Of a DNA stretch of 64,000 bases, positions 1 to 8,101 are shown in pieces (the stretch's first letter is position 1; each line of letters opens with the position of its first letter). A program made the position numbers and the translations under genes. The DNA comes from Massilia yuzhufengensis (GTDB lineage Bacteria; Pseudomonadota; Gammaproteobacteria; Burkholderiales; Burkholderiaceae_D). The stretch spans positions 1-64,000 of the forward strand of contig NZ_FOLD01000013.1 of NCBI RefSeq assembly GCF_900112225.1. Direction: 5' to 3'. Under the pieces are notes generated by a model. That model searched no databases. It was not told the origin of the DNA and was given only the letters and a program-made list of their open reading frames with translations.

Positions 1-1
1 A

Positions 2-17
2 TCGACCCAAAGCCGAC
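2..17 (+). repeat. Degenerate intergenic repeat, copy 1 (TCGACCCAAAGCCGAC)
   Basis: These 16 bases recur exactly at 2970-2985, and both copies lie outside genes. The bases just after (GTCCGCAGATAGGCAGAAGC) resemble the copies near 4504-4537 and 9905-9928, which suggests one degenerate repeat family scattered through the accessory block. Confidence 0.55.
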
Positions 18-93
18 GTCCGCAGATAGGCAGAAGCCCATGAGCTCCGCCTGCCCCTAAGCTGCAGCTATTTGCCGCGACTAAGAGGGCGCC

Positions 94-410
94 ATGGTAG
101 CCGCTGGCGTACGCCCCCTGATGCTGGACGGTGAGCGCCTGGTCAAGCGCCTTAGGACCTACCCGCAGATCGTCCGGGAAGTCTCATGAGCGAGTTGGTA
201 ACGGTCTACCGTGGTCAGACAGTCCGCACGGTACTGGAACTTGACCCGCCCACCGGGCGAAAATGGCGAACAAGCCTCGGATTGGTTCCCACTATGCATC
301 TGAGCCGTCGAACGTCTCTAAGTGAATGTCCGCATGGTTGGCATCGATTCAAGTTAAGCCTCTCAAGTGAACAAAGCCGTCGCGAAATATTTCGTGCAGT
401 GATAAATTAG
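94..410 (+). other. Two doubtful short overlapping ORFs at the left edge
   Basis: A 31-codon frame (94-189) and a 74-codon frame (186-410) overlap through ATGA, which is how translationally coupled genes look. Neither protein is recognised. The first ends in a basic helix-like stretch (RLVKRLRTYPQIV). The second has no hydrophobic core pattern or known motif. No convincing ribosome binding site is seen for either. They could be remnants of a gene broken before the window starts. The surrounding sequence carries intergenic repeat copies, which argues against intact genes here. Confidence 0.2.
383..394. promoter_or_regulatory. Perfect 12-bp palindrome CGAAATATTTCG, possible operator
   Basis: The palindrome lies about 70 bases before the start of the Tat-signal gene at 463, in an AT-rich stretch that probably holds its promoter. 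No regulator is assigned. A perfect 12-mer in AT-rich DNA can arise by chance, so this is only a candidate site. Confidence 0.25.
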
Positions 411-462
411 CAATGTCATAATGCAAACACGAAATTTCACTTGAATATTGGGGACTAATCCG

Positions 463-2034
463 ATGAAAGATCGACGCAATTTTTTGCTAGGTGCTACTGG
501 TGCGATTGGCGCCGCAGCCGTTACTTCGGGGGCCGCATCCGCAGCGGCAAGAAACAAATCCCTTCCACAAATAAAAAGTGCAAAAGGCAGCGACTTTCGG
601 ACGATCCGTGAAGAATTGACTAAGTCTTTTGTTGAAGAGGATAAGGATCTCCGCAAGTGGCTACAAGTTTTTGATAAAGACGTGGCTAGTCTTTCTTCGA
701 TTGCGGTACGAACGGCTGGACAAAATTGGAACAAGATTGCAGCCAAAGGTGAACCAAAATTCGACCCGAGGCAAGTAGAGCAGAATTTGTCGATCGCCAG
801 TTCGTTGCTTGACGACGCACTTAGATTTCGGAATGAGCTCGCCGCGTTAGAAATTGCGGCTGTGAATGAGGGCCTGCACTATCAGCAAGGACTGCAATCC
901 TTGCAAGTAGCTGAATATGTCATCGCCAACAGCTCATCGGAACCGGCTGCTGAAGCTTTATCCGAAGCTTATCGAATCGCAGCGGGAGTGGAAAACAAAA
1001 AAACCGTCGAAAGTGAACGCACGCTAGCCGATGCCGATGCTGCAAAAAATTTCGCCAACTTCAACGCGGTACAACATGATGCTGCGTTGTCGAATATGGT
1101 TATCGCAAGGAATAGCTTAAGCGCGCACAAAGCTGAACTTCTCCAACAAGGAAGTGCGAAAAACTTTAAAGAACGTTACTTACGACTACTTCCGTACTAC
1201 ATGGAGAGCTTGGGTGAAGCGTACCAGCGTAGTTATGCTGCGTCCCTTGCATTTACCGAACTGTACGGCCCCAACTCGGAACTCGAACTATTTACTTCGG
1301 ATACCACGGACGACACTATTCGGAAGTGGTCGGAGAAACAGTTTTTGCTATCACCCTACCGGGAAAAGATTCTTGCAGAATTCAGTCAAGAGCAGGTTAC
1401 TGCAGGCGACGTCGTTGACGCGCTTGTCGCTTGGTGCAGGAATTCGATCGATTTGATGGAGGCGGCCGCGCAGCACGAGACGGAGTTCACCGTTCTTATA
1501 CCTTTACGCCAAGAAATTCTTGCCAACCTCGACGGCACACGAAAACCGCTGGTGTCGGCCGCTCAATACACAACAGCCCTAGATGATGGATCGGGCATCT
1601 TTGAGTTTAAGCTTACTAAGGAAATGTTGTTCGAGGACTACGGAGGCGAGATATTGGACTTGGATCGCGTTCGGATGATTGGAGTCGGCTTGCTCGTCAG
1701 TATGGCCACACCTGGCGAGGAGGCCGTTTTGCAGGTGTATAGTGGAAGAATCACCGTCGCTTCGCTTTCAGTGGCGGGAGCTCCTATTTTTAAACGTCCC
1801 CCAGTCACAATCGGTCGCATCAAGCTGGCATCCCAGTCGGGACCAAGCAATGATAGTGACTTAGTATATTCGGACGCCATTCATAACCTTAAACCTGACA
1901 CGCTATGGAAAATTCGAATTTCCCAAAGGAGTATTCGAGCCCGGCCCCAAGCTATTTTGGCCGCGGCAAAGCGCAGTAAGATTGACGAAGTGTTACTAGC
2001 AATTCGCATTCGTGCTTTCATTAAATCGATATAG
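463..2034 (+). CDS. Tat-signal helical protein with a Tc-toxin-A-like C-terminus (hypothetical)
   Basis: The product is 523 residues, taking ATG 463 (GGGGA eight bases upstream) rather than an in-frame TTG at 448. The N-terminus DRRNFLLG followed by an Ala/Gly-rich stretch ending in ASA fits a twin-arginine export signal. Residues about 30-350 look almost entirely helical, with long amphipathic segments. The last 150 residues are beta-rich. There, the pattern EMLFEDYGGEILDLDRVRMI and the closing EVLLAIRIRAFIKSI follow the layout of the TcB-binding end of Tc-toxin A (DYPA.LGKIRRIKQISVTLP ... ILHIRYTIK), as recalled from the family. That similarity is an inference. The gene is AT-richer than the rest of the window, which suggests acquisition. 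It probably forms an operon with the next gene, 15 bases downstream. Confidence 0.6.
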   Translation: MKDRRNFLLGATGAIGAAAVTSGAASAAARNKSLPQIKSAKGSDFRTIREELTKSFVEEDKDLRKWLQVFDKDVASLSSIAVRTAGQNWNKIAAKGEPKFDPRQVEQNLSIASSLLDDALRFRNELAALEIAAVNEGLHYQQGLQSLQVAEYVIANSSSEPAAEALSEAYRIAAGVENKKTVESERTLADADAAKNFANFNAVQHDAALSNMVIARNSLSAHKAELLQQGSAKNFKERYLRLLPYYMESLGEAYQRSYAASLAFTELYGPNSELELFTSDTTDDTIRKWSEKQFLLSPYREKILAEFSQEQVTAGDVVDALVAWCRNSIDLMEAAAQHETEFTVLIPLRQEILANLDGTRKPLVSAAQYTTALDDGSGIFEFKLTKEMLFEDYGGEILDLDRVRMIGVGLLVSMATPGEEAVLQVYSGRITVASLSVAGAPIFKRPPVTIGRIKLASQSGPSNDSDLVYSDAIHNLKPDTLWKIRISQRSIRARPQAILAAAKRSKIDEVLLAIRIRAFIKSI

Positions 2035-2049
2035 GCCGGGAGCGAGATA

Positions 2050-2853
2050 ATGAGAATGAAACGAATAATTCGTCCGGGCGGACCGTTGGCAACGGGCCTG
2101 TTCTTGGAGGGTGCGCGATCAGGGAATTCGACCGATCGAACGTTGCAAGGCCTCACTTCCATCGGCCTGGGATCCATCATGTTGATTGGAGGTTGCGTTG
2201 TGGTGGGGACTGCCACAGGCTTTCCTCTCATCTTGGGCGCAATCTCGCTTAGCGCATCAATGGTGCATATTTTTTCTGGAAATTTATATTTGTCGAATAA
2301 TATTGGTCAAGAACAATTTGACAAGATCAGCTTTGCGCAGGACCTGATCACTGATCCGTTTTACTCGGCTGTATACGTTGGTTACCGGGCTTTTCGAAGA
2401 GAGCACCATCAGAGCCACGAAGCTGCCGAGTTCGTATCGCTCTTCATCAATGGCATATCAGTCGCGCGTAGCTGGCGAGAGTTACGGAATTCCGGTGAGG
2501 CGTTTTCGGTCGCGCAGGAATATGAACTAGGATCTTTTCTTGCTAAGTCAACGGCCGCGTTCGACCCGGCCCCACCAGTACAGAAGCAAATTAGCGTTGT
2601 GCGTACAAATGAACCGCGACCGGAATCTGATCAGCATCGTAGTTCAGCACGCCAGGCACAACAGGAGATGCTCAGCTCGCGGAGTCCTCCTGCTAGTGAA
2701 GCGCTTAGCGGGAGACAGCTTGGTGAACATAAAGCCGGTAAGGGAGAACTTGGCGCGCAAGATGGCAATCGCCGCAACGGCAAGGGAATTCCAGAGTATG
2801 ATTCCTCTACTATGGGAAAGCTATTGAACGTCGGAAAGCCAAAGCTTAATTAG
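2050..2853 (+). CDS. Hypothetical protein with Gly-rich membrane hairpin and disordered tail
   Basis: The product is 267 residues and not recognised. A purine-rich GGGAGCGAGATA precedes the start, and a second Met lies two codons in. Residues about 35-78 form a Gly-rich hydrophobic hairpin (SIGLGSIMLIGGCVVVGTATG ...), resembling the membrane or pre-toxin segments of secreted effectors. Residues about 90-160 are mixed helical. From about residue 175 the protein is Gln/Ser/Arg-rich and probably disordered. It starts 15 bases after the Tat-signal protein and shares its lower GC content, so the two are probably co-transcribed and functionally linked. A chaperone, immunity or membrane-partner role is possible but not shown by the sequence. 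Confidence 0.5.
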   Translation: MRMKRIIRPGGPLATGLFLEGARSGNSTDRTLQGLTSIGLGSIMLIGGCVVVGTATGFPLILGAISLSASMVHIFSGNLYLSNNIGQEQFDKISFAQDLITDPFYSAVYVGYRAFRREHHQSHEAAEFVSLFINGISVARSWRELRNSGEAFSVAQEYELGSFLAKSTAAFDPAPPVQKQISVVRTNEPRPESDQHRSSARQAQQEMLSSRSPPASEALSGRQLGEHKAGKGELGAQDGNRRNGKGIPEYDSSTMGKLLNVGKPKLN

Positions 2854-3207
2854 GAGAAACCTAACCCCTTCCTTGATGGAAATTCAAACGGCTGGCCGAA
2901 ACCGGTCGTTGAGCTAAGCATAGCAGGTTGCCAGGGCCGAAAATCGCGGACTTTCACGAAGGACCGGATTCGACCCAAAGCCGACACAGTCAGCATTGCA
3001 AACTTTCAAGCGCTTCACCATAAGCTCAGCTTTCGACGGTCCAACTATGATAGGCGTCGTTTGTAACGTAGTACAGACGCGCGCAGATAGCCGCACTGAG
3101 TAGGACTCAGCGGTTATTACATTCTATCTTGCATCCCCTTCGCTACTATCCAAAACTCGAGCTGCCTACGTCTTTCACCGCGCACCTAGGGTCAGAAAAA
3201 TGAAAGC
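2854..3207. other. Intergenic region with degenerate repeat copies
   Basis: This stretch of about 354 bases between a plus-strand and a minus-strand gene has no credible ORF. It holds ACCGGTCGTTGAG at 2901-2913, which is repeated inverted at 4486-4498. It also holds TCGACCCAAAGCCGAC at 2970-2985, identical to 2-17, and a CGCAGATAG-containing stretch near 3080 like that near 23. No intrinsic terminator with a clear T-run was found. Confidence 0.6.
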
Positions 3208-4440
3208 TTAGTTGACAGGTGGGCAGCTGTATTTTAACTTTTTTAGCACCTTACTTAGGTCGTCGGGAGTAGCACAGTCCTTAACAGAAGGCGCCGTTAA
3301 TAACTTGAATATCACCTGCCTGGCCATCTCTTGAATAGAAACGAGGTCCGTTCGCTCAACGTCGGTCTTGCCAGCATGCGCGATACTTGAGCGTATGTCG
3401 TAAAGCCGTTTAAACTCGCGTTCGCCACGGGCTCGGGACTCTTCATCTTTGCCAAGCAAAAGGGTTACATTTTCTGTAATTTGAAAAACGATTGAAGGAG
3501 CAAAACTACCTTTTTCAGGGGTAAATAGGACTTCTAAAGCAATAGCGGCTTTGATGAATGCGCTCGACGAAACTTTCTCAGCAATTGACTGCCCTACCCA
3601 GTCGACTGCTAGCAAAATCTTCTGCATAAGTTTGGTGTTTGACTTCGCCCCTAAATGAGCCCATATCCTGTCGAATCCAACGTCTGACTTGAGGAAATAC
3701 GGATCATCTATGTCTAGATCGTTAGCAGCAGAATCGCTACCAATTGAAGACGACCACGTCGCCTTACTCATCACTATTGTTTTCTTTGCGATAGGTCCGG
3801 GTGATCCGAAGATTGTAGGAGCAAAGACACTTTCAGGCCCCAACATGCAGTAGATCGCGTTTTCAAACTGCTCATAGCGCGCATCTGCTAGTTCTAAAGC
3901 AATCAACTGGTCCCGAGCGTCTACAGTACAGCGAATGAGGTAGGGATCAGATGTATCCATTAAGGTGTCATCGATCGTCCCCCTTAGCGCTTCATTGAGC
4001 GCAGTCGCATCATTATCAATGTGGTAGATAACGTAACTTCCGAGCACTACCGGACCTGACTCCGCCCTTTTTATTATTCGGTGAATTGGCCGGAACACAT
4101 CATGTGGAATGAATAGTCGGCCTTTAAGCTCCTGCAGAAACGCAGTCACAGCCTTCCTGTCGACTTGTTGCGATCCAATTACAAAGGGTGCGATAAACTT
4201 GATGACTTCTTTTTCAAAATTGATCGGCGAGTAAGTAGTGGTTATGGCTTTTTCACGTTGAAATAGATCGCGGACAGCTGCATAGTAGTCCTGGACATAA
4301 TCTGGAGGAATAGATATACCGTGTGCATTCCGAGGAAACTTACGTGCTTTAGGAGGAATAAAGCCCTGAACCGCATATCCAATCATGCGGTTCACTAATT
4401 CTGCAACGTCAACTTGCTCATTCATGGTTAGCTCTAGCAT
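3208..4440 (-). CDS. ApeA-like HEPN-domain protein (putative defence RNase)
   Basis: The product is 410 residues with ATG 4440, or 405 with ATG 4425. The frame is open further upstream, but that DNA (4486-4537) is intergenic repeat, so a longer start is unlikely. The C-terminal third contains EFKRLYDIRSSIAHAG, which gives the HEPN signature R-x4-H (R350, H355 from ATG 4440) that forms the RNase active site in this superfamily. The N-terminal two thirds is an uncharacterised alpha/beta region. ApeA-like HEPN proteins are known from anti-phage and abortive-infection systems. The neighbour upstream in transcription is a large STAND-like protein, and the gap of about 210 bases leaves a joint transcript open. 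The DNA is AT-rich compared with the core. A defence role is inferred from the family only. Confidence 0.65.
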   Translation of the reverse strand: MLELTMNEQVDVAELVNRMIGYAVQGFIPPKARKFPRNAHGISIPPDYVQDYYAAVRDLFQREKAITTTYSPINFEKEVIKFIAPFVIGSQQVDRKAVTAFLQELKGRLFIPHDVFRPIHRIIKRAESGPVVLGSYVIYHIDNDATALNEALRGTIDDTLMDTSDPYLIRCTVDARDQLIALELADARYEQFENAIYCMLGPESVFAPTIFGSPGPIAKKTIVMSKATWSSSIGSDSAANDLDIDDPYFLKSDVGFDRIWAHLGAKSNTKLMQKILLAVDWVGQSIAEKVSSSAFIKAAIALEVLFTPEKGSFAPSIVFQITENVTLLLGKDEESRARGEREFKRLYDIRSSIAHAGKTDVERTDLVSIQEMARQVIFKLLTAPSVKDCATPDDLSKVLKKLKYSCPPVN

Positions 4441-4485
4441 TTGCAACCTAATAATTGTAAGGTCGTTAGCTAGCCTTAAATCAGC

Positions 4486-4498
4486 CTCAACGACCGGT
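4486..4498 (-). repeat. Degenerate intergenic repeat: inverted copy of 2901-2913
   Basis: CTCAACGACCGGT is the exact reverse complement of ACCGGTCGTTGAG at 2901-2913. In both places GGCC or GGCCA precedes it, so the shared block is longer than the exact 13 bases. It lies just upstream of the HEPN gene start. Confidence 0.5.
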
Positions 4499-4503
4499 CC
4501 TGG

Positions 4504-4537
4504 CCGATTGCGGACGTTATAACAGGTCTGCAATCGG
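4504..4537. repeat. Inverted repeat CCGATTGCGGAC / GTCTGCAATCGG of the intergenic family
   Basis: Twelve-base arms with one mismatch flank a 10-base spacer. The arms resemble the GTCTGC...GCAGAC palindrome at 9905-9928. The repeat sits between the HEPN gene and the STAND-like gene and helps show that the HEPN reading frame begins downstream of it. Confidence 0.5.
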
Positions 4538-4652
4538 CTGGAAACCACGTCAGAACCGGCCGCTTTACAGTCAAAGGTTGAGCCGCGGCCAGCCTCGTCA
4601 TGGTCACTACCCTGTCGCGTCGGATCCATGGTTGTATTCGACCGTTTCTAGC

Positions 4653-7340
4653 TTATGCCCTGTCATTCCTGCTACCGCTTTGCTCGAGCAGCGCTACCAG
4701 CACGGTGGCTGCCATCCCCGATCCTGGCAGCCGGTTCCTTACCCAGTCCTGCCGTGCTCCGAAATCGAGCAGCGTGCGGTCACGCAGCAGCACCCCGGCA
4801 GCGCGAGCGGATTCGCTCTGCGGACATGCATCAAGCACCATTTCGGCAAGCTCGGCATTGGTTGCAGCATGGGCTTCGATCCACTGTATGGTGAACTCTG
4901 GATTGTGCTCCCACATCTGTGATGCAGCGAACCAGCCGATCGTTGTATCAAGCCATCGTACCAGGGACGCTACGGCCTCGCGACCGCAAGCTTTAAACAG
5001 CCTATCCGCGCTTTGTATGTCTTCCTCCAGCTCTTCAGGAGCAAGACTGTCGAGAAGCATGCGGCGTACCTTTGGCGGCATCAGCTGCGCATTGCGCACT
5101 GCGTAACGCCGTTCCTGCAGGCCAAGCCCCTTGACTGTTACCGCGGCGTCGAGCTGCTCAAGTATCGCGATGCGGACAGGCGAAAACATCGCCCTGATCT
5201 GGCCAGTTGAAATCGCTTCTGCCTCATGTGCAATAAGTGAAGGCCACACGTTCGTTGCGCCGGCGCTGCCGTGGTGTTTCAGCTGCGTGAGCAATATCTC
5301 TGTCATCGTCTCATCGGCGTGAACAGCTTCCCACCATACAGCCTGGGCTGGCCATGCGCCATAAATGCTGGCAGCCAGCAGAGCACCGTGCCACAGCGAT
5401 GGCGGATCATCGACTAACACGGTCCGATGGCGGACGACTGCCTGGGCCGCTTTTAAGACACTGGTCCACGCGTCGATGTACGTACTGCCTTCGGAAGGCG
5501 GCGTCAGGCTGCGCAGCCAGAAAGGCGTTTCAGGCAGGTCATCGCACCACCCGGCAAAAAGCCAGCCTGCATAGCCGGCCAGTGCGGGCATCTCTGGTTT
5601 AGGGCTCAGGCTCCATGCCCAGCACACTGCCAACCATTCGCAGCACTCCGCTGGCATCGACAGCGGGCGAGTCCATGGACCTGGCAGCGTCCACCCATCC
5701 ACGCCAAGTGGCAGATGCGGTACTACAGCGGATGCAAGCGCATGGACACCATCTGGCACTTGCCTGCCCTGTAACTTACGCCGCCCGACAGTACAGAAGA
5801 GCGCCTCTGCCGCAGCCAGCCCGGCAGCGCTCTGGAACCCTCTATGCAGCACGCCCTCGACTGCAGCAAGAAGATCGCCGTCATCGAGCGCATCGAGCGC
5901 AGCATCAACTGTGGCCCGCCGCTCCGGATCGAAACATGCCATCCCCCATTTGTCTACTCTACCGCTCGTCATTGTCACAAGAAGATGGTCGCGTACAGCC
6001 AGGTCTGCCAGTACCCGTGGCTCAAGGTCGAAACAGCCGTTGGAACTGCGCGCCAGCAGGCCAGCGCCTGACAACAGGCGCAGGCCTGCCGTATCCGGCT
6101 GCCTGGCCAGCCGGGTCACCTGCCTATAACGCTCATCCATGTCAGACTCCTCGGCGATCGCGAGCAGGTCGACGCGACTGGGGGGCGCGGGCGCGAGCCC
6201 CTCCCAAGCTGCGTAAGGCAGGGCATTGCGCCATGGCTGTGTGAAATCCTCCCATCGGGCACACGCCAGTCTGGCGAATAGTGCTTCCTCGCCCGGCCCC
6301 GACAAGGGCATCGCGGTTAGCAGCTGCTGCCCGGCGTTCCGCATGCCGCGGTCAGGAAGTCTTTTTTCCAGACCGTGGTGAGTGACCCGGCATAGCGCCA
6401 TCAAGTCTGCCGGCGTACGGATCCATTCCTGCAACGGATCGAAACTGTCCAGCCACTCGCCCAGACTGGTGGATGAGAACAGGGTATCGCTGTCATGTCG
6501 GGACAGTCTCGCTTCGACCCAGTTCAATAACTTCTGGCGCCACCCGCTGTGAAGTTGCCATTGCACGGGCTGGATCGCGCTACGCAGGCTGCCCGGATTC
6601 GTCATGCCGAGAAGCTGGCGGTCCAGTTTTTCGCCTGTCATTCCTTCCCACGACCAGTCTTCGAGCGGATCGGCATCCCTGCGAGACGGGGCCGCGAACG
6701 GCGCAATAATCAGTGTTCCTGCATCCTCGGGGCGTCGTGCAAGCGCCAGGAGATCCAGCATGCCGCCATCTGCGCTAACAGCAATCACGATCGGTTCCGC
6801 TCCAGCAAGGAGTTCGCCGACGTCAGCCAGCGTATTTTTTACAAGTACCTCATAACGGCCAGTACTGGTCAAGGTAGCGAGCAGGACACTACGCCCGGTC
6901 CGGGGCGGAACGTGCAGCCAGACGGTAGACGTTGGCATCCGGTGCAGAGAGCGCGGCCGGTCCTCGAGCCAGAGATCCAGTTCAGCTCTGTCCCGATCCC
7001 GGGGCAGCGGGCCCGGGCCGGCGATGTCACAGAATCGTTCACGGCGTGCATCAAGCGGCGGTAGCTCCGGAAAGTCTGAGAACGCAAACAGTCCATCGAA
7101 AGCGTCTGGATGAATACCGACATCGGGACCAGAAAGCCCGAGCAAGTCAAGCAGCACTCGTAGCTGCTCCGGACGCTGTAGCCACCAGCCTGTCTTACCC
7201 TGGTCGAGCTGGCCAATTTTGGCCCCAAGCGAACGGTAACGCGGCCAGCCATCGCTTATCGGCGTTTCTGTCATCGCCTTCGCAAGTGCATCGAACGAGC
7301 TGAACCTGCCCCCGAGGGCTGTACGGATAGGCGTACGCAT
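4653..7340 (-). CDS. Large STAND-like protein with degenerate P-loop (hypothetical)
   Basis: The product is 895 residues. ATG 7340 is chosen because GGAG sits eight bases before it (ACTGGAGACAAAATG); the frame runs a further 23 codons upstream without such a site. Residues about 10-70 (FDALAKAMTE ... SLGAKIGQLDQGKTGWW ... LLDLLGL) look like a small helix-turn-helix or adaptor domain. At 141-154, WLHVPPRTGRSVLL aligns with a Walker A loop but lacks the first Gly and the Lys, and a hydrophobic strand IVIAVSADGG follows. The remainder is Leu/Ala/Trp-rich and helical, like the repeat half of NACHT/STAND proteins. No catalytic motif was found. The adjacent HEPN gene suggests a conflict or defence setting. 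The function is unknown. Confidence 0.55.
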   Translation of the reverse strand: MRTPIRTALGGRFSSFDALAKAMTETPISDGWPRYRSLGAKIGQLDQGKTGWWLQRPEQLRVLLDLLGLSGPDVGIHPDAFDGLFAFSDFPELPPLDARRERFCDIAGPGPLPRDRDRAELDLWLEDRPRSLHRMPTSTVWLHVPPRTGRSVLLATLTSTGRYEVLVKNTLADVGELLAGAEPIVIAVSADGGMLDLLALARRPEDAGTLIIAPFAAPSRRDADPLEDWSWEGMTGEKLDRQLLGMTNPGSLRSAIQPVQWQLHSGWRQKLLNWVEARLSRHDSDTLFSSTSLGEWLDSFDPLQEWIRTPADLMALCRVTHHGLEKRLPDRGMRNAGQQLLTAMPLSGPGEEALFARLACARWEDFTQPWRNALPYAAWEGLAPAPPSRVDLLAIAEESDMDERYRQVTRLARQPDTAGLRLLSGAGLLARSSNGCFDLEPRVLADLAVRDHLLVTMTSGRVDKWGMACFDPERRATVDAALDALDDGDLLAAVEGVLHRGFQSAAGLAAAEALFCTVGRRKLQGRQVPDGVHALASAVVPHLPLGVDGWTLPGPWTRPLSMPAECCEWLAVCWAWSLSPKPEMPALAGYAGWLFAGWCDDLPETPFWLRSLTPPSEGSTYIDAWTSVLKAAQAVVRHRTVLVDDPPSLWHGALLAASIYGAWPAQAVWWEAVHADETMTEILLTQLKHHGSAGATNVWPSLIAHEAEAISTGQIRAMFSPVRIAILEQLDAAVTVKGLGLQERRYAVRNAQLMPPKVRRMLLDSLAPEELEEDIQSADRLFKACGREAVASLVRWLDTTIGWFAASQMWEHNPEFTIQWIEAHAATNAELAEMVLDACPQSESARAAGVLLRDRTLLDFGARQDWVRNRLPGSGMAATVLVALLEQSGSRNDRA

Positions 7341-7394
7341 TTTGTCTCCAGTAAAGGTAGCAGTGTAGTGCAGGATCTGGTCTCTGCAACGCAA

Positions 7395-7418
7395 AATGCA
7401 TTGGTGCATTGCGATGCA
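7395..7418. promoter_or_regulatory. Overlapping TGCAT/ATGCA palindromes, candidate operator
   Basis: AATGCA-TTGG-TGCATT is directly followed by and overlaps TGCAT-TGCG-ATGCA. Three half-sites thus lie in 24 bases between the divergent genes at 7340 (minus) and 7605 (plus). The position fits an operator for either gene. The helix-turn-helix-like N-terminus of the minus-strand protein makes autoregulation conceivable. Confidence 0.35.
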
Positions 7419-7604
7419 ATTCTGTTGCCCTACATTCTTGTCGTCGCTATGCTGATCTGACGGTGAACCGATTCAAAAGCGGTCAACCCAACCATCTATG
7501 GTGCCCCATGTGTCATTTCCGCTGCCATTTCTGTCTGGCGACGCCGTGCAGCACTTTCGCAATGACACAACATTTTTATAGCCTTAACCCGTCAGGAAAG
7601 TTAC

Positions 7605-8090
7605 ATGCTCATATATTCGACTTCACCCACTCCTTTTCCAAACCCGGTTTCGGTTGACCTTCTTCGCGCTTGGGAACGGTCCGAGAAAAAGCCGGAAGGA
7701 TGGACGCGGCAGGACGCTGCCCGTGCACTGGACCGGTACGAACGTTTTTTGCGCCTGGCCGCCATGTATCCCGGCGTACCGCATGCGCCCACCAGAGATA
7801 TCGATGAGATGTGGCATCTGCATATGTTGTCGCCGAGGGCGTACCATGGCGACTGCCTGCGGCTGTTTGGGGAAATCCTTGACCACGACGGTGGCTTCGG
7901 CAAGGGCGAAGATGAAGCGGCGCAGCTCCAGGCTGCCTTTGAACAGACCGCACGCAAGTGGCAGGCAATGTATGGCGAACCCTATGCCACGCAAGCAGTG
8001 CATGGGTCGACCAACTGCTGGCACGACTGCGTGGGACGCTGCTGGCATGCGTGCTCCAGCAAGAAGGTCCAGCCTTCACTGGCCGCTTGA
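7605..8090 (+). CDS. GRDP-like protein with CWHxC-VGR-CWHxC tail
   Basis: The product is 161 residues. ATG 7605 has AGGAAAG just upstream. Residues 40-95 contain DIDEMWHLHML followed by a region ending ILDHD, the hallmark of glycine-rich-domain-protein-like (DUF1399-type) domains, whose biochemical role is unclear. The tail at 138-150 reads CWHDCVGRCWHAC, two CWHxC modules three residues apart, which look like metal ligands or a substrate for modification. The next gene is a Fe(II)/2-oxoglutarate oxygenase starting within 12 bases or overlapping the stop, so the pair is almost certainly one operon. A modified Cys-rich peptide or protein is one reading; a metal-binding tail is another. Confidence 0.65.
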   Translation: MLIYSTSPTPFPNPVSVDLLRAWERSEKKPEGWTRQDAARALDRYERFLRLAAMYPGVPHAPTRDIDEMWHLHMLSPRAYHGDCLRLFGEILDHDGGFGKGEDEAAQLQAAFEQTARKWQAMYGEPYATQAVHGSTNCWHDCVGRCWHACSSKKVQPSLAA

Positions 8091-8101
8091 GTACGTCCGA
8101 T

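Noticed and set aside
4441-4629. Extension of the HEPN protein by 63 residues to an ATG at 4629
   Set aside because: The DNA there contains copies of the intergenic repeat (4486-4537), so it is unlikely to be coding.
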